Shown here: one piece after another, positions 19,123 to 26,520 of the stretch
Layout: every line of letters starts with the position of its first letter
How positions within the stretch are numbered: the stretch's first letter is position 1
Source: Sphingomonadales bacterium
GTDB lineage: Bacteria; Pseudomonadota; Alphaproteobacteria; Sphingomonadales; Sphingomonadaceae
Reading direction: 5' to 3'
NCBI GenBank assembly: GCA_017302615.1
Contig: JAFLDB010000002.1
Span: forward strand, 248,001-312,000
Length of the DNA: 64,000 bases
Made by a program: the position numbers and the translations under genes
The notes under the pieces: model-generated
What the model was told of the DNA's origin: nothing
What the model saw: only the letters and a program-made list of their open reading frames with translations
The model's database searches: none

Positions 19123-19694
19123 GCCGCCGTTCCAAAACCAACCCAGCGCGGCACCGACGACCGGAACTCGCGGTAAGACTGACCAAAACTCGCTTCGAGG
19201 TGCGCCTCCTCGATCTGGACCTGCACCGCGCACGATGCAATGAAAACCGCCAAGGCGGACCAGCTCCACCAGGTTCCGGACACCATTGCCGCCGAAAGCC
19301 CGACCAGCATCATACCGACGAAGATCGGATTGCGGCTGTAACGAAACAGTCCGTGCGAAATGAACAGCGGCGCATCGCCTTCGCGCACGCCAACACGCCA
19401 CGCCCTACCCATCTGCACCTGCGCGACAACGACAATTGCCGCCCCGACAATCGCGATGATCGCTGCCGTTATCGTCCAGCCAGTGTCGCTCACCGGTGCA
19501 AGCAAGGCGGCGGCGATCAAGGCCGCCACACTGAATGCGAAGCTGCTCCCCGCGATCCGCTGGACGCCCTTCGCCGAGGCAAATGCCCAGGGCCGGTCGC
19601 CCGTCTTGCGCCGGATGGCGATCCCACGAACGAGCGTCGCCGCGACAATCGAAAGCATCGCCAGCAGTGGGATGGAATGAAGCCCGGCGGTCAT
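19119..19694 (-). CDS. Isoprenylcysteine carboxyl methyltransferase-like membrane protein
   Basis: 191 aa from ATG 19694. About five membrane segments. The C-terminal half has the ICMT/PEMT signature: GLFRYSRNPIFVGMMLVGL, then EEAHLEASFGQSYREF. These proteins bind SAM and methylate lipid-like or prenyl substrates at the membrane. The bacterial substrate is unknown; homologues are frequent in czc-type clusters. It overlaps the upstream CDF gene and the downstream DUF3703 gene by 4 nt each. Confidence 0.85.
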   Translation of the reverse strand: MTAGLHSIPLLAMLSIVAATLVRGIAIRRKTGDRPWAFASAKGVQRIAGSSFAFSVAALIAAALLAPVSDTGWTITAAIIAIVGAAIVVVAQVQMGRAWRVGVREGDAPLFISHGLFRYSRNPIFVGMMLVGLSAAMVSGTWWSWSALAVFIASCAVQVQIEEAHLEASFGQSYREFRSSVPRWVGFGTAA

Positions 19695-20332
19695 GCCTGC
19701 TTCACCACAATGGGAGCGGACTTCAATTCTGCGATAGCGTGGCGGAACACCTGAAATCCGCCGGTCAGGGCCAACCCCGCCATTATGCTGGCGACGATCA
19801 AGTCGGGCCATGCGCTGCCCGTGCCGAACACGCCGAGCGCCGCCAGCATAACCGCGACATTCCCGATCGCGTCATTACGCGAGCAAATCCAGACGGAGCG
19901 CATGTTCGCGTCGCCGGTGCGATAGCGATAGAGCATGACAGCGACGCCAGCGTTCGCCGCCAGCGCCAGCGCACCGACCCCGCCCATTGTGGCCGGATCG
20001 GGCGAGCTGTTGTTCACGAATGCGAGCACAGCGCTCCCGAACACCCAGCCCGCGAAGCCAAGCATGAACAGCGATTTTATCAGCGCAGCCCGCGCCCGCC
20101 ACGCCAGCGCAGCGCCGACGACGGCGAGGCTCAGCGCATAGTTGGCCGCGTCGCCCAGGAAGTCGAGCGCGTCGGCCTGGAGCGCGCGGCTGTCCGCCGC
20201 CGCGCCCGCGATCATCTCGACCGCGAACATGGCCGCGTTGACGACCAGTGCAACCCAAAGCACCCGCCGCCAGCGCGGGTCAGCCTTGGCCGTTTCGCTT
20301 CCGCATGCGCTTTGGCAGCAACTGTCAGCCAT
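19691..20332 (-). CDS. Short CDF-family cation transporter
   Basis: 213 aa, shorter than CzcD because the cytosolic C-terminal domain is missing. The N-terminus is cysteine-rich (SCCQSACGSE), a likely metal-loading site. Six membrane segments are predicted, with metal-site motifs ADALDFLGD and SRNDAIGN. First gene of the ten-gene metal operon, directly behind the MerR-type promoter. It would export divalent metal from the cytosol. Confidence 0.85.
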   Translation of the reverse strand: MADSCCQSACGSETAKADPRWRRVLWVALVVNAAMFAVEMIAGAAADSRALQADALDFLGDAANYALSLAVVGAALAWRARAALIKSLFMLGFAGWVFGSAVLAFVNNSSPDPATMGGVGALALAANAGVAVMLYRYRTGDANMRSVWICSRNDAIGNVAVMLAALGVFGTGSAWPDLIVASIMAGLALTGGFQVFRHAIAELKSAPIVVKQA

Positions 20333-20368
20333 CCAAAATCCTTCTCGACAAATTCCGAGTCGGACATC

Positions 20369-20399
20369 TATCTACACCCTGTAGCAACTACAGGGTCAA
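20369..20399 (-). promoter_or_regulatory. MerR-type metal-responsive promoter of the czc operon
   Basis: On the minus strand, the -35 TTGACC (20399-20394) and the -10 TAGATA (20374-20369) are separated by 19 bp, the over-long spacer of MerR-controlled promoters. The spacer overlaps a perfect palindrome: ACCCTGTAG (20376-20384), CAA, CTACAGGGT (20388-20396). It lies between the divergent merR-like gene and the transporter operon. Confidence 0.88.
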
Positions 20400-20415
20400 G
20401 CCCGAGGAGCCAGGT

Positions 20416-20811
20416 GTGAAAATCGGCGAACTGGCGAGCGCAACCGCAACCAAGGTCGAGACGGTGCGATACTACGAAAAGATCGGCCTTCTGCCGCCGC
20501 CTGCGCGCACTTCAGCCAATTACCGCGCCTATGGCAGCGACCATCTCGCCCGCCTCTCCTTCATCCGTCGCGCGCGCGATCTCGGCTTCAGCCTCGAAGC
20601 GGTACGCGAACTGCTCACACTCTCGGACGACAAGACGCAATCCTGCGAAGCGGTGGACGGCATCGCCCGCATCCACCTGAACGAAATCGACCGCAAGATC
20701 GGCGACCTGACCGCGCTGCGAACCGAACTTGATCGCGTAATCGGCTCCTGCCGTCACGGCACCGTGGCCGACTGCAAGATCATCGAAACGCTTGGACCGC
20801 GTCCAAACTGA
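20416..20811 (+). CDS. MerR-family metal-responsive regulator (CadR/PbrR/ZntR type)
   Basis: 131 aa from a GTG at 20416 with GAGGAG upstream. Residues 1-70 are the winged HTH (MKIGELASATATKVETVRYYEKIGLL). A long dimerisation helix follows, and metal ligands are in the expected places: Cys77, Cys112 and Cys120 (GSCRHGTVADCKIIE). This three-cysteine pattern fits the CadR/PbrR/ZntR branch, which senses Cd, Pb or Zn, rather than Cu(I)-sensing CueR. It is divergent from the efflux operon and would twist the 19-bp-spacer promoter into an active form when metal binds. Confidence 0.92.
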   Translation: MKIGELASATATKVETVRYYEKIGLLPPPARTSANYRAYGSDHLARLSFIRRARDLGFSLEAVRELLTLSDDKTQSCEAVDGIARIHLNEIDRKIGDLTALRTELDRVIGSCRHGTVADCKIIETLGPRPN

Positions 20812-20833
20812 TGGCCGACACGTGCGTTAACGA

Positions 20834-20861
20834 AGGACTGCTTTGAGGGCAGCCTTTTTTT
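20834..20861 (+). terminator. Rho-independent terminator after the MerR gene
   Basis: AGG(A)CTGC pairs with GCAGCCT (one bulged A) around a short loop, followed directly by seven T residues (20855-20861). It lies 23 nt after the merR-like stop. The rest of the gap to 21149 shows no gene. Confidence 0.7.
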
Positions 20862-21149
20862 GGGGTGTGCAAAGTCTCAAATGCCAATGGATGGATCCGT
20901 CGCGATCCGATAGTTCGAACGGCAGTTTACCGCCTTTTCGTTACCGATTCCGGAAAGTCCACAAACCCGAACATTCGAGACTTTATCGCGCGATCTGAGC
21001 AAGTGACCATCCCACGTTCAAAGGCCAATCCGTTGGCCGACCCCAAGCCTCCTTCAATCAACCCGTGAAGGGTCCGCTACGCGTTCGCGTGCGGCCACTG
21101 CGGACTGCTGCCTTCGTGGTGATTGCGGCTTTGCGCCGTCCGTCCGGGG

Positions 21150-21185
21150 CCTGTCGAGCGGGGATGGTCCCTGCTCCGAGACAGG
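21150..21185 (+). promoter_or_regulatory. Hairpin leader covering the ribosome site of the 54-aa gene
   Basis: CCTGTC (21150-21155) pairs with GACAGG (21180-21185); next inward GAGC pairs with GCTC and GGG with CCC, with one CGA bulge. The 3' arm contains most of the Shine-Dalgarno AGGAG (21183-21187) of the gene starting at 21195. The fold would block translation unless opened. Confidence 0.5.
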
Positions 21186-21194
21186 AGCTCGAAC

Positions 21195-21359
21195 ATGTCA
21201 CTCACCATCGCACAGCGTCACGCCTGGAGCCTCGCCCGCACCCTGATGGTCTGCGTCACTCTGTTCCACGCCGGTAACGGCTACGCCGCCGTCCCAACCT
21301 CGGAATTCGATGGCGACCCCAACAGCATCGTTCGCGAGTATGACCCGTTCAACCCCTGA
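21195..21359 (+). CDS. Small element protein, 54 aa
   Basis: Starts MSLTIAQRHAWSLARTLM and ends DFGD-like acidic tail DGDPNSIVREYDPFNP. The ATG at 21195 has AGGAG at 7 nt. Short proteins of this form (aromatic N-terminus, acidic YDPF end) are recurrent in sphingomonad elements. There is no catalytic motif. Its own structured leader argues that it is a real regulated gene. Function unknown. Confidence 0.65.
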   Translation: MSLTIAQRHAWSLARTLMVCVTLFHAGNGYAAVPTSEFDGDPNSIVREYDPFNP

Positions 21360-21503
21360 ACGCGCCACCCCGCACATCGCGAGCTGGCCGGATGCCCATA
21401 GGGTATTCCGGTCTGCGCCCATGTCTGCTACCAATTTCAGGCACATTGCGCTGCGGTGGAGGTGGAGAGCGCGTCCCTTGCCCTTGGCTTCAAGGAGGAC
21501 GCC

Positions 21504-21908
21504 ATGCTGATCGGCCTTGCCCTGATAATCGTCGCCGTATTCATGATCTGCGCGCTGCTTTTCCGCCTCTCGATCTACGCCTTGCCGCTGTTCGTCGCCT
21601 TTCTCGCTGGGTCGGCAACGTATCGCGGCGACAATGGCATTGTCGCCGCACTTTCCGCCGCAGCCATTGCCGCGATCTTGCTGCTCGCTGCAGCTCACTT
21701 CGCACTGGCCTTCGCCAAGTCCGACCTGACGCGGGTGGCGATCGGCATTACGTTTGCTGCTCCAGCAGCCGTCGCAGGCTATCATGCTGTCCACGGCATC
21801 GCGGCTGCGACCATGCCGCAAGGCGCATGGCAGCTCGTCGTTTCGCTGATCGGTGCTGCTGTCATTGCGACTGCTTCCTGGACGCAATGGAGCCGGGCCC
21901 GCCTCTAG
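21504..21908 (+). CDS. Small inner-membrane protein
   Basis: 134 aa from ATG 21504 with a near-perfect ribosome site (AAGGAGG). About four hydrophobic segments (residues 2-20, 23-40, 45-70 and 100-125) and almost no charged residues between. No family is recognised; comparable proteins sit in the same position in other sphingomonad conjugative elements, as I recall. A hairpin terminator follows 16 nt after the stop. Confidence 0.65.
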   Translation: MLIGLALIIVAVFMICALLFRLSIYALPLFVAFLAGSATYRGDNGIVAALSAAAIAAILLLAAAHFALAFAKSDLTRVAIGITFAAPAAVAGYHAVHGIAAATMPQGAWQLVVSLIGAAVIATASWTQWSRARL

Positions 21909-21924
21909 CTTCGCCGTCCCGCAA

Positions 21925-21954
21925 AGCCCCGCCCGGCAGGTGCCGGACAGGGCT
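21925..21954 (+). terminator. GC-rich hairpin, terminator-like
   Basis: AGCCCCGCCCGGCA (21925-21938) pairs with TGCCGGACAGGGCT (21941-21954) with two mismatches. No T-run follows. The 5' arm is identical to that of the hairpin at 22850, so this may be a dispersed repeat used as a terminator. Confidence 0.5.
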
Positions 21955-22518
21955 GGCACGTTCAAATTGGCCGTGACGGGGCAGGCGACAGGATCAAGCG
22001 AGGTCTGCCTTCGTCGTTCCGCGTTGGAGTAAGGCGGGGCGGTTGCCGGGTCGAGCCTGCCACGACCATCCGGCCTTCCAGGATCTTGCTGGTTTCGGGC
22101 CGGTATACGGCGTCGCGAATGGACCGCCGAAGGCGCGTTGCAGTCGCAAGGCTCGAGGATGCGGAAAACGATCAGCAGTCACACAGCGAGTGAACATCGC
22201 CCTCCTCGTTGCTTAGTCTGGCAAGTCCGGAAAGGGCCAAGAATTCCTGCTCAAGCGTGCCCCGAGCCCACTGCCGCCTCTTCAATGGCTTTGGTTGGCA
22301 GGGGACGGCTTCGCCGCTTGATCCCTTTCTGCAACACCGTCTGCGCCAACTTTCTTCCCCTGGGCCTGCGACCCATTCCTCGCGAGACAAGAAAGCCGTC
22401 TGGCCGCCATCCTTCACTCCGTTTCGGCCGTTCCGGTGCAGCGGGCACAAGCCCCTGCCTTCAACCAGCCATCGAGGCCGCGATGGGCGCGGGTTCGACC
22501 AACTTGAAGGAATGCATC
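21955..22518 (+). promoter_or_regulatory. Long non-coding leader before the first DUF736 gene
   Basis: About 560 nt with no credible gene, although frames are open. It begins with GGCCGTGACGGGG and shares several short blocks, in order, with the leader at 9683-10022, including one close to the 3' end (CGCCATCCT...TTCGGCC...GGTGC). Its length and sharing suggest a conserved regulatory transcript. GAAGGA at 22506-22511 is the ribosome site. Confidence 0.4.
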
Positions 22519-22839
22519 ATGGCCAACATCGGAACTTTCACCAAGACCGGCAACGAATACAAGGGCGAGATCGTCACCATGTCGGTGCAGCAGAAGAACG
22601 TCCGCATCGTCCCCGAAGCCAGCGACAACGAGAACGCGCCGTCGCACAGGGTCTTCGTCGGGCGCGCGGAAATCGGCGCCGCCTGGACCAAGACCTCGAA
22701 CGAAGGCCGCGACTACCTCTCGGTCAAGCTCGACGATCCCAGCTTCACCGCCCCCATCTTCGCCAACCTGTTCGACGACGAAGACGGCAAGTCCTACAAC
22801 CTGATCTGGTCCCGCGCGCGCCGCACCAACGCCGACTGA
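22519..22839 (+). CDS. DUF736 protein (copy 1)
   Basis: 106 aa, a full-length DUF736 protein: N-terminal MANIGTFTKTGNEYKGEI, middle EIGAAWTK, and the LDDPSFTAPIFANLF block. The family is small, cytosolic and very common on alphaproteobacterial plasmids and ICEs; its function is unknown. The frame runs upstream to 22138, but domain start and ribosome site fix the ATG at 22519. A second, diverged copy is at 27099. Confidence 0.88.
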   Translation: MANIGTFTKTGNEYKGEIVTMSVQQKNVRIVPEASDNENAPSHRVFVGRAEIGAAWTKTSNEGRDYLSVKLDDPSFTAPIFANLFDDEDGKSYNLIWSRARRTNAD

Positions 22840-22849
22840 CCGCCAAGCC

Positions 22850-22879
22850 AGCCCCGCCCGGCACCTGCCGGGCGGGGCT
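22850..22879. terminator. Strong bidirectional hairpin terminator
   Basis: Perfect 14-bp inverted repeat: AGCCCCGCCCGGCA (22850-22863) and TGCCGGGCGGGGCT (22866-22879). It lies between the convergent DUF736 and XRE genes, where it can serve both. T-rich sequence is weak on both sides. Confidence 0.65.
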
Positions 22880-22888
22880 TCGGCTTGT

Positions 22889-23116
22889 TCATGCCTCGCT
22901 GTTGGCGGACGGGACGACCAAGAGTTGGGCCGCTTCGATCCCCAACGCCATCGACAGGCTTTCGAGCATGTCGATCGACGCACTATAACGGCCACGCTCC
23001 AAACTGCTGACGTAGGTCCGGTCTATGTCAGCCCGGTGAGCGAGCTCTTCCTGCGACAGACCAGCAGCAAGTCGGAAGCGTTTCAGGTTGGTGGCAAGGA
23101 CTCCGCGCAATTTCAT
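22889..23116 (-). CDS. XRE-family transcriptional regulator
   Basis: 75 aa from ATG 23116 (a GTG at 23125 would add 3 residues). Nearly all of it is the HTH_XRE fold: LATNLKRFRLAAGLSQEELAHRADIDRTYVSSLERGRYSAS. Small single-domain XRE proteins in conjugative elements usually repress transfer or replication genes. It faces the plus-strand DUF2285/RepA block across a 217-nt gap, so control of that block is plausible (inference). Confidence 0.85.
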   Translation of the reverse strand: MKLRGVLATNLKRFRLAAGLSQEELAHRADIDRTYVSSLERGRYSASIDMLESLSMALGIEAAQLLVVPSANSEA

Positions 23117-23333
23117 TGCACGCACAGACCACCGTTGCAGAGTATTTAACCACGGAGTATACTCGTCGAGCGGACTAATCGATCAAGATCAGTTACTTGG
23201 CATTGGATTTCAGTTATCCGAATCCGAGCACATCGCTCTCCGTGAAGCTGGATAACCGCGAAAGTCATTATTTTGGAGAACTTCGTGCTATGCGTATCGG
23301 CTTTCAAATCGAGTCGAAGCAAAGGCTCGCCCC

Positions 23334-23600
23334 ATGACGACACCGCCATTCGAGGACCGCGCACCTGCCGATGATCGCATCACGGCCTACGACGAACGCC
23401 ATTTTGTCACGTATTTACGGCTACTTGATGCCGAAGAGGAAGGTGCTGACTGGCGCGAGGTTGCCGAGATCATCTTCGGCCTGGACGCTGGAATCGAACC
23501 CGACCATGCGCGCTCCGTCCACGACAGCCACCTTGAACGAGCGCACTGGATAACTGACAGCGGCTATAGCCAACTGCTTGAAAGATCACGTAATCAGTGA
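23334..23600 (+). CDS. DUF2285-like small protein
   Basis: 88 aa. The segment TYLRLLDAEEEGADWREVAEIIFGLD...HLERAHWITDSGYSQLL has the spacing of DUF2285 proteins (a helical region followed by a basic helix ending in GYxxLL). No metal or enzyme motif. Such genes lie between the regulator and RepA in Tn4371-like ICEs and are thought to be DNA-binding regulators. The start at 23334 has no strong ribosome site. Confidence 0.7.
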   Translation: MTTPPFEDRAPADDRITAYDERHFVTYLRLLDAEEEGADWREVAEIIFGLDAGIEPDHARSVHDSHLERAHWITDSGYSQLLERSRNQ

Positions 23601-23753
23601 CTTGCAAACGCAAGTACGGATATACGCCTAGTTGAGCGCTTGTTTTACTGCGGACTCGCGCACAATTACACTCGCACTTGGTTACTTGCTCCTTATCCTT
23701 GCTGAACAAAGACTTGAGGCTTGGCCTGTTCGCCTGTGCTTTGCGGGGGTCTT

Positions 23754-24525
23754 ATGTCCGGGGGTATTTCTTGGCGGTCAACAACGGCCGCAGATCAGTA
23801 TCGAGATCATGACTATGCGGATTTTGCGCAGGAGTTCCTGCAACGCAACCCCGCCTATCGCCAGGATCATGCCGAGACGAAGGACAGGATCGCCCAGGAC
23901 CCGGCCATTGCTCAAACCGAAGAGGAGGGTCTGGCCGGACGATGGGGGCTGAGCTTTCCCCACCGCGCCGGATGCCGATCCACGCGCCTGTCCGGCGCTG
24001 TGGTCGCCCCAGGCCGCACCCGACGTGGTGGTCGTTGAGACCATCGACATCGCCGCGATCCCGCTGCCACCCGGCTTTGAGCCGCTGGCGGACCAAAGCT
24101 GCGGCAACGAACACCATCTTGTTGCCGCTAAGGACGCGGCACGGCTTCGCCTGTGCCTGCGTGCTGCACCGCCGCACTGCCCCGACTGCCTCATCATTCT
24201 GCGCGATCAATGCGCTGCGGTCCGGCTCGCCGCTGCTGCCCGCTTCGATCGAGTGACGCGCGGGCTCCGGCTCGGACTCAATCACTCGGCCTCGCCTTCC
24301 GCTTATCGGCGGTCCCGGCTCGTCCAACTGCTCGCGGTCCACGATGCGCTGGACGCAGGAGCAGGCCCGCGCGACGTCGCCTTCGGCATCGTCTTTCCGC
24401 GCCATCGCCCCTTGTTTGGCGTGACCTGGAAAGGCTCGGGCGAGCGGCGGCACACGCTCCGGCTGATCGCCGACGCGCGCCGCCTGGTGACAAGCAGTTA
24501 CCGCAAACTGCTCCGGCACGACTGA
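23754..24525 (+). pseudogene. Frameshifted DUF6499/DUF2285 DNA-binding protein
   Basis: Two frames make one family protein. Frame 1 from ATG 23754 encodes the N-terminal DUF6499-like part (DQYRDHDYADFAQEFLQRNPAYRQDH...GRWGLSFP). At the run CCCC (23957-23960) the reading must slip: removing one C lets the protein continue as TAPDADPRACPALWSPQAAPDVVVVETID into the DUF2285 part, which ends GERRHTLRLIADARRLVTSSYRKLLRHD at 24525. As written, frame 1 ends early at 24038. Either a real one-base insertion has split the gene, or it is a sequencing error in a homopolymer; slippage during expression is a third option. Confidence 0.8.
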
Positions 24526-24659
24526 GCCTCCCGCTCCTGGGGGTGACAATCTTCACCCCTGCAATTCCGTCACTCCCTCACGGGCTTCGCCCTTCGCCAT
24601 TGCTGCCTGCGACCAGCGGCAGCCCGCCGCTGTCGCCGAGCAGCAGCGAAAGGCCACCC

Positions 24660-24932
24660 ATGGAAGCCAGACCCACACCCGTCGTCGCCAGATATTTGCG
24701 GACGCCCGATGCCGCCGTGCACGTCGGGCTGTCGGCCCGGACCTTGGAGAAGCACCGCTGCTACGGGACCGGTCCGGTCTACCGCAAGCTCGGCGGACGG
24801 ATTGTCTATTCGATCGAAGATCTCGACGCCTGGGCCGAGCTGGGCCTGCGTCGTTCTACCAGCGATCCCGGAAAGGGCGTGGTCCATCCGGCAAAGCGGC
24901 TCGACGGCTACACGCCGCCAGTGCGCCGCTGA
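24660..24932 (+). CDS. AlpA/MerR-like helix-turn-helix protein
   Basis: 90 aa. YLRTPDAAVHVGLSARTLEKHRCYGTGPVYRKLGGRIVYSIEDLDAWAE is the helix-turn-helix domain-17 (excisionase or AlpA-like) form: tip helix, recognition helix and the GGRxxY beta wing. The ATG at 24660 sits 8 nt before repA in orientation order: its stop is 8 nt upstream of the repA ATG. Proteins of this kind before RepA are standard in these elements and probably regulate replication or excision. Confidence 0.8.
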   Translation: MEARPTPVVARYLRTPDAAVHVGLSARTLEKHRCYGTGPVYRKLGGRIVYSIEDLDAWAELGLRRSTSDPGKGVVHPAKRLDGYTPPVRR

Positions 24933-24940
24933 GACCAGCG

Positions 24941-25834
24941 ATGCCGCGCCTGTCTCATTTTCCCGCCGAGACCCGCCAACTCGACCTGTTCGTCAGCGCT
25001 GGCCGCGATATCGCCGCGCGCGACGCGCAGGATTTGATGGCCTGGCCCTTCTTCAGTCTGGCCAAGGCCAAGCGGGTGCGACCAATCGATTTCCGGATGG
25101 GCGACATCTCGATCCTGGTCGAGGCGACAGCCGAACACGGCATGGCGACCATCTGGGACGCCGACGTCCTCATCTGGGTCGCCAGCCAGATCGTCGAAGC
25201 GCGCGACGCGGGTCGCCCGACCTCGCGGCTGATCGCCGCGACACCCCACGAAATCCTCGCCTTCACACGGCGCGGGACCGGCAAGGCGAGCTACGAGCGG
25301 CTGAAGGCCGGGCTTGACCGGCTGCAATCGACCACCATCGCCACCTCGATCCGCCAGCGCGATGCACGGCGGCGACACCGCTTCAGTTGGATCAACGAAT
25401 GGAAAGAGCGGCTCGACCAGTCTGGCCGTGCGCTCGGGATCGAGATGATCGTACCCGACTGGTTCTACGAAAGCGTGATCGACCAAGCGCTCGTACTCAC
25501 CATCGATCCGGATTATTTCGCGCTGACCGGCGGGCTGGAGCGCTGGCTGTACCGCCTGGTACGCAAGCATGGCGGCAAGCAGCGCGGGGGCTGGAGTTTC
25601 GACTTCCAGCACCTCCATCTCAAATCCGGCGCGCTGTCGCCGCCCAAACGCTTCGCGTTCGAGCTGCGCGACATCGTGCGGCGGCAAGCGCTGCCAGGAT
25701 ACACGCTCGCGATCGAACACGCGCTCGGCCGCGAGCGGCTGAACTTTGTCGCCATCCCTGCCGATCCGTTTGACGTCGCCATGCGGCGCGTCGGGCTTCG
25801 CCCCAATGACCTTAGCCCTGTGGATATGTCATGA
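24941..25834 (+). CDS. repA: Replication initiator protein A (RepA/RPA family)
   Basis: 297 aa, matching the plasmid replication initiator family PF10134. Diagnostic stretches: WPFFSLAKAKRVRPIDFRMGD near residue 30, DADVLIWVASQI near 75, and FVAIPADPFDVAMRRVG near the C-terminus. It should bind iterons and open an origin for replication of the circular element form. Three iterons start 8 nt after its stop. Its stop overlaps by 4 nt the ATG of the following frame. In many related ICEs a parA gene follows repA; here none is present. Confidence 0.9.
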   Translation: MPRLSHFPAETRQLDLFVSAGRDIAARDAQDLMAWPFFSLAKAKRVRPIDFRMGDISILVEATAEHGMATIWDADVLIWVASQIVEARDAGRPTSRLIAATPHEILAFTRRGTGKASYERLKAGLDRLQSTTIATSIRQRDARRRHRFSWINEWKERLDQSGRALGIEMIVPDWFYESVIDQALVLTIDPDYFALTGGLERWLYRLVRKHGGKQRGGWSFDFQHLHLKSGALSPPKRFAFELRDIVRRQALPGYTLAIEHALGRERLNFVAIPADPFDVAMRRVGLRPNDLSPVDMS

Positions 25835-26520
25835 TTGAACACGGACTATCAGGAACCGTCAGACTCGGACGATCAGGAACCGGAAGTTCGGACTATCGGG
25901 AACCGAAATGGCCTTCAAACCCGCAGAAAACTGCGCCGGATTTCGCCCTTAACTTAGCTAACAAAGAATCCTTCGGATTCTTGCTAACGGAATCGCGCCT
26001 GTGGACGGATGGCGTCGCGCCGCCGTCGAGGCCTGCCGAGACGAGGGTCGGTGATGACCCGTCGCTGACGCATGTCACGCTGGTCTGGCGCGAAGGCAAA
26101 CGCGAAGACTGGCTTAAGTTCGGCAAGCCCGTTGCGGAACGGATCGTCAGCCGCAGCGAGCGGATCGAGAGCTACGCCACGGGCCAGGTTTTCGCCTTGG
26201 TGCGCTGGGCCTCCAACGATTATGGCACGATCTGGTCAACGCTCGACATCGTGCGCGCTGTCGGAACGGACGAGTCCTGCACCCAGATCACGCAGGTCGA
26301 CCCCGGCGGTGAGCTGCTGCTCTCCGTCCGGGGCTGGCCCAAGGTCAACCTGGTCTTTCGCCTGATCGACGCGATCGAGGCTACGGGCATCGACCCTTGC
26401 GAGGTCGCGCCCGATCATTGGCGGCACGTCCACAACCGCATGGCAGGCCGCGAAGCCCCGCGCGATTACAGCCCCTCGCGCCACCGCGCCTGGCTCCAGC
26501 GCAAGGCGTTGCTGTCATGA
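25831..26520 (+). CDS. DUF2840 protein
   Basis: The DUF2840 domain begins near LTHVTLVWREGKREDWLKFGKPVAERI (about 26068) and runs to the end (VAPDHWRHVHNRMAG...RHRAWLQRKALL). The only in-frame ATG is at 25831, in a 4-nt overlap with repA, and it would translate through the iterons, adding ~79 low-complexity residues unlike the family. A TTG at 25981 is a better-sized start, without a clear ribosome site. Family members are small cytosolic proteins between rep/par and traF genes, of unknown function. The stop overlaps traF by 4 nt. Confidence 0.7.
   Translation: MIEHGLSGTVRLGRSGTGSSDYREPKWPSNPQKTAPDFALNLANKESFGFLLTESRLWTDGVAPPSRPAETRVGDDPSLTHVTLVWREGKREDWLKFGKPVAERIVSRSERIESYATGQVFALVRWASNDYGTIWSTLDIVRAVGTDESCTQITQVDPGGELLLSVRGWPKVNLVFRLIDAIEATGIDPCEVAPDHWRHVHNRMAGREAPRDYSPSRHRAWLQRKALLS
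25842..25905 (+). repeat. Three iterons, likely replication origin
   Basis: Three 17-bp direct repeats: CGGACTATCAGGAACCG (25842-25858), CGGACGATCAGGAACCG (25866-25882) and CGGACTATCGGGAACCG (25889-25905). Starts are spaced 24 and 23 bp, about two helical turns. They directly follow repA, as iterons of RepA-type origins do. Confidence 0.8.
25957..25988 (+). repeat. Hairpin flanked by GCTAAC direct repeats
   Basis: AAGAATCC (25964-25971) and GGATTCTT (25975-25982) form an 8-bp stem with loop TTC. The hairpin sits between two direct copies of GCTAAC (25957-25962 and 25983-25988), about 50 bp after the last iteron. It may be part of the origin or a terminator for repA. Confidence 0.55.

Noticed and set aside
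22138..22518. Upstream extension of the first DUF736 frame
   Set aside because: DUF736 proteins are about 100 aa and begin at MANIG; the added part has no family resemblance.
23752..24549. Long minus-strand frame across the frameshifted DUF2285 gene
   Set aside because: No family, and the plus strand gives a clear protein once the frame is repaired.
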